A stretch of DNA of 64,000 nucleotides from Okapia johnstoni (Eukaryota; Chordata; Mammalia; Artiodactyla; Giraffidae): contig CM044311.1 in assembly GCA_024291935.2 (NCBI GenBank), positions 19,429,001 through 19,493,000 on the forward strand. Direction: 5' to 3'. The first letter of the stretch is position 1; every line of letters starts with the position of its first letter. Below are positions 56,032 through 64,000 of the stretch, in pieces. Below the pieces are notes generated by a model, which saw only the letters and a program-made list of their open reading frames with translations, had not been told where the DNA came from and did no database searches. The position numbers were made by a program, and so were the translations under genes.

Positions 56032-57097
56032 CAGTTCAGTCCAGTTCAGTTCAGTCGCTCAGTCGTGTCCGACTCTCTGCGACCCCATGAATTGCAGCAC
56101 GCCAGGCCTCCCTGTCCATCACCATCTCCCGGAGTTTACCCAAACCCATATCCATCGAGTCAGTGATGCCATCCAACCATCTCATCTTCTGCCGTCCCCT
56201 TCTCCTTCTGCCCCCAATCCTTCCCAGCTTTAGGGTCTTTTCCAATGAGTCAACTCTTCACATGAGGTGGCCAAAGTATTACAGTTTCAGCATCCATACA
56301 TGACCACTGGAAAAACCATAGCCTTGACTAGATGGACTTTTGTTGGCAAAGTAATGTCTCTGCTTTTAAATATGCTATCTAGGTTGGCCATAACCTTCCT
56401 TCTAAGGAGTAAGCGTCTTTTAATTTCATGGCTGCAATCACCATCAGCAGTGACTCTGGAGCCCAAAAAAATAAAGTCTGACACTGTTTCCACTGTTTCC
56501 CCATCTATTTCCCATGAAGTGATGGGACCGGATGCCATGATCTTAGTTTTCTGAATGTTGAGCTTTAAGCCAACTTTTTCACTCTCCTCCTTCACTTTCA
56601 TCAAGAGGCTCTTTAGTTCCTCACTTTCTGCCATAAGAGTGGTGTCATCTGCATATCTGAGGTTATGGATATTTCTCCCAGAAATCTTGATTCCAGCTTG
56701 TATTTCTTCCAGCCCAGTGTTTCTCATGATGTACTCTGCATATAAGTTAAATAAGCAGGGGGACAATATACAGCCTTGACATACTCCTTTTCCTATTTGG
56801 AACCAGTCTGTTGTTCCATGTCCAGTTCTAACTGCTGCTTCCTGACCTGCATACAGGTTTCTCAAGAGACAAGTCAGATGGTCTGGTATTTCCATCTCTT
56901 GAAGAATTTTCCACAGTTTATTGTGATCCACACAGTCAAAGGCTTTGGCACAGTCTATAAAGCAGAAATAGATGTTTTTCTGGAACTCTCTTGCTTTTTC
57001 AATGATCCAGCAGATATTGGCAATTTGAACTCTGGTTCCTCTGCCTTTTCTAAAACCAGCTTGAACATCTGGAAGTTCACGGTTCACGTACTGCTGA
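56032..57097 (-). mobile_element. BovB LINE, longest open RT fragment in the window, antisense
   Basis: The minus frame 57,144-56,287 (285 codons) carries most of the RT core: YVNRELPDVQAGFRKGRGT, CFIDCAKAFDCVDHNKLWKI, CLLRNLYAGQEAAVRTGHG, GVCQGCILSPCLFNLYAEY, the catalytic LRYADDTTLMAES, then TSWEIDGETVETVSDFIFLG. The first codons (to about 57,097) are non-BovB flank. It ends at MYGC because about 200 bases coding from after MYGC to LKLQ are deleted at about 56,290 ('cagtttcag' joined to 'catccatacatgacc'). The tail resumes at 56,289-56,032. The N-terminal endonuclease and first RT motifs are absent, so it should be inactive despite the open frame. Confidence 0.97.
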
Positions 57098-57144
57098 GAA
57101 ACTCTTCTTGCTTGTTCCCAGTAATAATGGATGTACACATCCAA

Positions 57145-58644
57145 CTTACTGCTTAGACCATTGCTTCCAGAAACTTAGATTCTTTTTGTTTTTGCTTTTT
57201 CCTGTTTGTTCTGTGTGCAGAAAATTTTGTTAAATTCAATAGTTGCCTTTGGTAAGCTTGTTTTATTCACCTTATTGTTAAGCTAGTAAATGTGTAGATT
57301 GTCTCTGAGGTTCCTGAAGTCAAATGACTGTTGGTCTTTTATCTGCATGTCCAGAATGGTTTCATTGCTTGTTAGACATTGTGCTACAATGTTGAGTATC
57401 TCTATTTTTTTTTGTCCTCTCTAATGGAGTGATGAGTTTGTTTCATACAGGCAGTTACTTTAACTGAAGATCAGCATGCTTAATACAGTTCTTTTGTTCA
57501 GCAATATTAGGTCAGTTATAGGGTTGCCTTGATCTAGAACTAGAGTATCTCTTTCTTAGACTGTAGTGTTAGGGGGATATTACTCAATGTCCATGATGTA
57601 GAAAGTGGTTTTTCAACTCTGACTGGTTTGTACACAAATATTTTTCATTTCATTGTGAAGTCTAGCAGTTATTCTGTTCAAATTTCCAGATAGATTTTTA
57701 TTTTTAAGTTTTGTCTCATGGAGTCTTATCATGTGCATTTGTACTTATAATCAACCCAAAATTAGTGAAAGCTTTGCACAGATTTCTATGCAGATTTCTG
57801 GATCTCCTTTATATATATATATTTCTATGATTTTAATATCTTGTCTGACATATCAGGTCTCCTTGGTAGCCCCAAGCTCCCATTTCTCTCTCTACAGATC
57901 AGCAAGGCCTCTGTGGCCCACTCAGCACCAAACCCCCATATCACGGATCACTAAGTTACTGGTTTTATTAATGAGAAAGTGATGGATGATGTTTGAAAAA
58001 AATAGTTTTAGTGGAAGCATCAGAATGATCCTATTTCAGGTTCATAGGTGTGAAAATAATGATGAAGTAACTTCAATCATTGAAAATTTCACTATATTTT
58101 CGCATAGTGGACTCTTCAAAATATGACGGGTATGTGCTGAATGTTTTTCTAGAATAAGCAGAATAAAGGAGTCAATGACCATGAAAGCAGTGCTAATGGC
58201 AACACTAATAGAAACAACAGTAGGACAAAACATTATTAATATTGGAGGTGATGAAAACTCCTGAAATCTTAATTTGTTTTACTCCTAGCATTTTGTTCAA
58301 TTGAATGCTTATACATTTATTAAGATTTTGTATTATAATTATATTTTTTTTCCCAGTGGGCTATGAGAACTTGCTTTTGACTTTTCATCCCACAGTTCAT
58401 AAAAGAGCTTATCTAGGAGTCTTTAATATTTAATTGGTATGGATCTTTTTAAAAACTAAGTGTTGTTTACTACTTTGCTAATTTCCATAGCTAAAGGTGT
58501 GAAATGATTATATAGTTGTTATACAAATGACAAAAGAAACTGTGTAGCTCTATTTAAGGAAAAATGCAAGAAAATAAATGGTTAGATGGTTAATACTATT
58601 TATTAGCATTAAATATTATAGTACAGCAGAGTATAAAAGTTCAA
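57145..58644. other. Unassigned AT-rich sequence
   Basis: About 1.5 kb of mostly single-copy-looking DNA with T/G-rich parts near 57,180-57,420 and a TA run at about 57,812-57,822. No recognisable gene. Confidence 0.5.
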
Positions 58645-59150
58645 CAATCAGAAAACTAAAATCATGGCTTCCGGTCCCATCACTTCATGGCAAATAGATG
58701 GGGAAACAGTGGAAACAGTAGGAGACTTTATTTTTGGGGGCTCCAGAATCACTGCAGATGGTGACAGCAGCCATGAAATTAAAAGACGCTTACTCCTTGG
58801 AAGGAAAGTTATGACCAACCAAGACAGCATACTAAAAAGCAGAGACATTACTTTGCCAACAAAGGTCCATCTCATCAAGGCTATGGTTTTCCCAGTAGTC
58901 ATGTATGGATGTGAGAGTTGGACTATAAAGAAAGCTGAGTGCTGAAGAATTGATGCTTTTGAACTGTGGTATTGGAGAAGACTCTTGAGAGTCCCTTTGA
59001 CTGCAAGGAGATCCAACCGGTCCATCCTAAAGGAGATCAGACCTGAATGTTAATTGGAAGGACTGATGTTGAAGCTGAAACTCCAATACTTTGGCCACCT
59101 GATATGAAAAGCTGACTCATTGGAAAAGACCCTGACTGAACTGAACTGTA
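58645..59150 (+). mobile_element. BovB LINE fragment with 3' internal deletion
   Basis: Begins at 'cagaaaactaaaatcatggc' (KTKIMASGPITSWQIDGET); open over 93 codons to the stop in 'gctgagtgctga'. After 'ggaaaagaccctga' it jumps to the terminal 'ctgaactgaactg', losing about 170-200 bases of tail. It carries the 'tttttgggggctcc' variant of the younger subfamily. Confidence 0.96.
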
Positions 59151-59189
59151 CTGAACAGCATAGTATAGGGTAATATAGTATATTATTCT

Positions 59190-59409
59190 GTGCGGTGCTC
59201 ATTCACTCAGTAGTGTCTGATTCTTTGAGACCCTATGGACTGTAGCCCATCAGGTTCCTCTGTCCTTGGGATTTTCCTGGCAAGAATACTGGAATGAGTT
59301 GCCATTTCCTTCTCCAGGCAATCTTCCTGATCCAGGGATCAAACCCTTGTCACCTGTGTCTCCTGCATTGCATGTGGATTCTTTACCAGCTCAACCACTG
59401 GGAAAACCC
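59190..59409 (-). mobile_element. Bov-tA SINE, antisense
   Basis: 'gctcattcactcagtagtgt' to 'caaccactgggaaaacccc'. Both flanks carry 'atagtata' repeats (about 59,160 and 59,411), consistent with a duplicated and then expanded target. Confidence 0.93.
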
Positions 59410-61044
59410 CATAGTATAGTATAGTGTATGTGGTATAAAATATAACGTAACCAATGCACTAGACTATAGAATTCATCTGTCTTTTGTGTTATCATTATTA
59501 TTCAAAAGAAGCAAGAGGGAGTTCCTGCAAGACTGTTCAGAAACCAAACACTTTAGGTCCTCTATAATTTTGCAGGTCTATTTCAATATAAATCACATCT
59601 ACCATGCAGGTAAAATCAAAACAGGGAAAGAAAATATAACAGACAATATGCTTTAGAGGAGAAACTTACAGTTTGAAGTGATATTTTGTAATGGAGAGGG
59701 CTGCAAATCAAGAGGGTGAACCAATTTTTAAGTAATTTTTCCACTGCCATGACACAACAGGGAACATATTCTCAGGACTCGCTGATGTCTGCGGAAATGG
59801 TTGAGAGGCAGGCTCATCACTTAAATGGTAAAGTAGATTTATCTTTGTTCCTGTAAGTAGACTGGCCTTAATCGAAAAGAGATAATGCTTCACAATCTTT
59901 TCGTAGCCTGTCACATTTCCGCTGTATTTTTCTCTGTGCTACTCTGTACAATGGCTCTGTCCTGATTATAGGCTGTCTTCTATATGAATGGTGGTTTTGA
60001 CTGCATATTGGGAGCTTGTTGATTCTCATTGTAGTTCACTATTGATAATAATTAATGACTTGCTTGCCTTTACATAGGAATAGAATGCTGATAATTCTAG
60101 ACATGGAGAAAAACCTGTTACATTCTATCATTTAAAACATTTTATTAGAGGAAGTCGGGTATTTGAAGTATTCTCATCAACAGAAAATGGTTTATGTTTC
60201 TATGTTCTTGGCCCATGGAAATGTTTGGATGTAATAATCAAATTCTTTTTGAAACATTTCATTGCTTTAAAAGTAAATGTTTAGAAAATCAGAAAAAGTG
60301 TTTTTGCATTTAGACACATCTTCTTCATTATTTAAAGAATAAAGTTATAAGAAACACCTTAATGCATTTGTATCGATTATGGACTAGATATTATCGCAAA
60401 ATAATTCCCAGAGAATTTTCAGGTGTTGGGTTCTTGATTCTGTAGGTCTGAGAAAGTTGACCTTGTCAGATAATGTCCTGTGAATGGATCCCAAATAAAG
60501 GTGCTATAAATGTGAGGTAACTTTACATAGAGAAACTAAGACTTTGGACCTTGCCTTCTAATTTCAGCTTAAAAGTCCTCACCAAAGCATGTTGTGGAGT
60601 ATCTCAGTAAAGATCTTTAATTTTCCCAAAATATTATAATAAAAAGGTATAATTTAGATAACAAAGCCCTAAATTTAAGCCCTTAATCTGCAAGTTATTC
60701 TGTATATGGTGTTGAAAATAATCAGTTGCATAGTAATATTTTTACTTATAAAATTAAAATCAGATTAAAGCGCACCTTATAGTATGTTAGAAAGATTAAG
60801 TGAGAACATTTACAAGATTTGGAAACTATAAGTAAAATATAGTAAATTTCATTAATTCAATTTTTATTTGAAAGTTTTGAGTATAATATAAAAAATTAAG
60901 ATGGGAGTTTGTAAAAAAGATGGCTATTCCATTTTGAAAGGGATAATTACAAAGTTCTACTTGGGGAGTATTTGGTAAACAAACCTCTCTCTATGTCTTT
61001 TACAATATTTTCATTTAAATTTAAACTTGCCTTAAGTGGATTGT
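59410..61044. other. Unassigned sequence
   Basis: About 1.6 kb without an identified repeat. The chance frame at 59,708-59,914 has no known motif. Confidence 0.5.
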
Positions 61045-61440
61045 TTAATAACCTTCAGCGGCTTTTCTCAGAGTGATGACAAAAACCAAACTCCTTACCC
61101 CACTGGCAAAGCATAATGACATGTGACCTGTCACTTACCTTCTTAGTGTCAGACCAGAGTTTCCTCCACTTACTCTGGCCTCTTCAATCTCAGGGCCCAC
61201 AAGCTTGCCCCACCTTAGGGATTTTGCACTATATCTTTCCCCATATCATTTAATTTAGTTAGCAGTCAAATGTCAGCTCCCTCAAATCATCTTGTAATTC
61301 ATCTTTCACCTCAAATGTCACCTCTTCAAATATATTTCTTATGGCTTTTAAAATTCTGAATATCATCCATCCTCTTGTTTCCTTTTCTTTGTAGTATGCG
61401 TGGCTATTTAATGTCATATAGTTTGCTAAGGCTTCACTTG
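61045..61440 (+). mobile_element. L2 LINE fragment
   Basis: A clear run of L2 landmarks: 'ataaccttcagcggctttt', 'aaaccaaactccttacccc', 'cttactctggcctcttcaat', 'ccttagggattttgcacta' and 'caaatgtcacctcttcaaat'. The minus frame 61,259-61,549 is its shadow. Confidence 0.88.
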
Positions 61441-61673
61441 GAGGGAAAACCCTCTCAGTTTCAATTCCTGTGGACCTATGAATTAAATTGACAAGGGACA
61501 GTTGAAATGGAGAAAAAAGGCTTGCTTGTATGCAAATGGAAACTAACAAAAGAAATAAGTAGCTTGCTAGACAGTAAAATTTAGAGGCTTAGGTACCTTA
61601 TTTAGTAGGAGAAGAGGTGATGGGGGAGAGGCTTCAGTGGAAAAGACAAATCAGTTCCTTTAGAAAGACAAAT

Positions 61674-61885
61674 GGGCTTCCAGATGACTCAGCAGGTAAA
61701 TAGTCCTCTGCCTGCATTGTAGGAGACCCAGGAGAAGCATGTTTAATCCCTGATCCCAGGGTCGGGAAGATCCCCTGGAGGAAGAAATGTCACTGCACTC
61801 CAGTATTCTTGCCTGAAAAGTCCTATGGGCAGAGGAAGCTGGTGGGCTACTCTCCAAAGGGTTGCAAACACGACTGAGTGACTAA
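61674..61885 (+). mobile_element. Bov-tA SINE
   Basis: 'gggcttccagatgactcagc' to 'cacgactgagtgactaagca'. The flanks 'aaagacaaatg' and 'aaagaccaatg' are a likely target duplication. Confidence 0.93.
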
Positions 61886-62212
61886 GCACACACTCACACA
61901 TAAAGACCAATGCGTTTTTAGGAGCTCAAATTGAAGACAAGAAAGCTTGTGATATGTTTGTTTATGCAGGTGTGAGTGGTCTTTCTATCTTGTTCATGAC
62001 CATGAAGCTTTTCTAGAGAATGGACCATTGGTAGGCTGTCTCTTGGTCTCTCACCTGGGAGTAGACTCTCCAAAGTGGGAATTTATAACAATTTCATTTC
62101 TGAGAAGTTGTTGTTTTTGGTCTCATAACTGAAGCTCTGAGAAAAACTCCATCTGCTGTTGAATCTCAAATCTTCAGCTGAAAATAATCTTCATACCACC
62201 TATTGAGTTCGA
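61886..62212. other. Unassigned sequence
   Basis: About 330 bases; 'cttggtctctcacctgggag' and 'gtttttggtctcataactga' do not match a repeat I know. Confidence 0.45.
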
Positions 62213-62836
62213 AGTCAGTTCAGTTCAGTTTAATCGCTCAGTCGTGTCTGACTCTTTGTGACCCCATGAACTGAAGCACACCAGGCTTCCCTGTCCATTC
62301 TGGAGCTTTCTCAAACTCATGTTCATCAAGTCAGTGATGCCATACAACCATCTCATCCTCTGTCATTCTCTTCTCCTCCTGCCTTCAATCATTCCCACCA
62401 TCAAGGTCTTTTCCAAAACGTCAGTTCTTTGCATCAAGTGGCCAAAGTATTGGAGATTCAGCTTCAGCATCAGTCCTTCCAATGAATATTTAGGACTGAT
62501 TTCCTTTAGGATTGACTGGTTTGATCTCCTTGCAGTACAAGGGATCCTCGAGTCTTCTCCAACACTACAGTTCAAAAGCATCAATGTTTTTGCACTCAGC
62601 TTTCTTTATAGACCAACTCTCACATCCATACATGACCACTGGAAAAACCATAGCTTTGACTAGATGAATCTTTGTCAGCAAAGTAATGTCTGTGCTTTTT
62701 AATATGCTGTCTAGTTTTGCCATAGCTTTTCTCCCAAGGAGCAAGCGTCTTTTAATTTCATGGCTGCAGTCACCATCTGCAGTGATTCTGGAGCCCAAGA
62801 AAATAAAATCTGTTACTGTTTCCATTGTTTCCCCAA
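62213..62836 (-). mobile_element. BovB LINE, 3' fragment, antisense
   Basis: 'cagttcagttcagtttaatc' to 'ctgtttccattgtttcccca'. The minus frame 62,825-62,565 gives METVTDFIFLGSRITADGDCS and LLLGRKAMAKLDSILKS. A 2-3 base loss at 'gggatcctcgagtcttctcc' shifts the downstream frame. Confidence 0.96.
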
Positions 62837-62844
62837 GTGAGTTC

Positions 62845-63232
62845 CAAGTAGATCGCTACAGCTGCCATGACAAAATTCCACAGACTGGGTAACTTAAACA
62901 GCAGAGAGTTATTTTCTCACAGTTCTGCAGGTTACAGGTTCAAAAACAAGGTGTCAGCATGGTTGGTTTCTTTAGAGGCCTTGTTCCCTGGTTTGCAGGT
63001 GGCATTTTCTCTGTGCGTGAACATCCCTGGTGCTTTGCAATGTGTTCTGATCTATTGCCTCATCTTATAAAGACACCAGACAGACAGAGTTAGGACCAAC
63101 ACTTATGGCCTCATTTTAAATTATTCACCTTTTTAAAGGTCTTATTTCCAAATAGAGTCACATTCTTAAGCACTATGGGGTTAGAACTTCAACATGTGAA
63201 TTTTGGGGTGACATATCTCAGCTCATAGCACA
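62845..63232 (-). mobile_element. MaLR/MLT-type LTR, antisense
   Basis: 'ccacagactgggtaacttaa', 'ttattttctcacagttctgc', 'aaggtgtcagcatggttggt', 'tatttccaaatagagtcaca' and 'caacatgtgaattttggggt' follow the antisense consensus almost end to end. Confidence 0.92.
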
Positions 63233-63270
63233 TATTATTTACTTTAATTCTTTACTACCTACTGTCCCCC

Positions 63271-63599
63271 TTGGACTGCAGTGAGATCAAACCAGTCAAT
63301 CCTAAAGGAAATCAGTCCTGAACATTCATTGGAAGGACTGATGCTGAAGCTGAAGCTCCAATACTTTGGCTACTTGGTGGGAAAAACTGACTCAATGGAA
63401 AAGACCCTGATGCTGGGAAAGATTGAGGGCAGGGGGAGAAGAGGGTGACAGAGGATGAGACGGTTGGATGGCATCACTGACTTGTTCGACATGAGTCTGA
63501 GCAAGCTCTGAGAGTTGGTGATGGACAGGGAGGACTGGCATGCTGCAGTCTATGAGGTTGCAAAGGGTCAGACATGACTGCCTAACTGAACTGAACTAA
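63271..63599 (+). mobile_element. BovB LINE, 5'-truncated insertion with target duplication
   Basis: 'ttggactgcagtgagatcaa' to the 'actgaactgaactaa' tail. An exact 10-bp duplication actgtccccc (63,261-63,270 and 63,600-63,609) brackets it, showing that this 329-bp form is the original insertion, not a deletion product. Confidence 0.97.
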
Positions 63600-63609
63600 A
63601 CTGTCCCCC

Positions 63610-64000
63610 GACTATGACATGAGCTCTTAGATGCATAGAAATGCCTGACTTTATTGCTCTCAACACATAAAATTATTAGCAATCATATTTGGCTGTGGTT
63701 GGTGGAAAATAAACACTGTTGAACACCTAAATATATTGTTTAAATGAATAAATAGGTATTTCTCAATGTTGAGCAGAATGGTCTCCACTAGAATACGTAT
63801 AAGCATATTTTATATGCAGAGTCAATGATAAGACAGAAAAACTTTCTCAAACATTTGGAAAATTGTTCAGTGTCAAAAAATGAAAATACATGTATTTTAT
63901 TTTGAAGATATTACTCACAAAATTATCATATTTAAAATCTATAAAAGTCTAAGAACAGTCTTCAAGAAGAAGGAACATTCCTTAGGAACACAGCTAAATA
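63610..64000. other. Unassigned AT-rich sequence to window end
   Basis: About 390 bases. Nothing recognised. Confidence 0.45.

Overview
The window is a gene-poor, AT-rich stretch of nuclear DNA from a ruminant (cattle, sheep, goat, deer or a relative). The diagnosis rests on the repeats. There are about 17 fragments of the RTE-class LINE BovB, about 30 BovB/tRNA-derived SINEs (Bov-tA, Bov-A) and three CHR-type SINEs, on a background of older eutherian repeats: MIR, L2, L1, MaLR/ERVL LTRs, MER5A and Tigger-like DNA elements. BovB together with Bov-tA is found in ruminants. Species cannot be resolved by eye. I found no functional protein-coding exon, rRNA, tRNA, CRISPR or bacterial-type feature. 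Every long open frame is a piece of the BovB reverse-transcriptase ORF or its antisense shadow, plus one decayed C2H2 zinc-finger remnant.

Layout. 0-10 kb: MIR, MaLR LTR, two BovB 3' pieces, a dimeric Bov-tA, an L1 3' end, an L2 end. 10-19 kb: a near-identical inverted pair of BovB copies (10.0 and 15.2 kb) flanking a TA-flanked DNA transposon, then MER5A and an MIR split by a CHR SINE. 19-28 kb: old L2 and L1 remnants and much unassigned sequence. 28-35 kb: a BovB with an inverted 5' half and target-site duplications (twin priming), then a BovB whose internal blocks are reordered. 35-45 kb: L1 and L2 fossils with nested SINEs, an ERVL LTR that carries a microsatellite and a SINE, and the zinc-finger relic at 44.3-44.5 kb. 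45-55 kb: MaLR LTRs, a BovB split by two SINEs, an LTR-like block, an L1 3' end and a second dimeric Bov-tA. 55-64 kb: four BovB pieces, one with the longest open frame here (285 codons), a clear L2 fragment and a MaLR LTR.

The elements do not act together as a pathway. All BovB copies lack the endonuclease half, so none is autonomous. The SINEs share the BovB 3' tail, in line with mobilisation by BovB machinery. I saw no sign of a new biological system. The most informative items are the structural histories of individual BovB copies and the zinc-finger relic. Repeat family names come from remembered consensus sequences, not from a search, and boundaries are good to roughly 5-20 bases unless a duplication fixes them.
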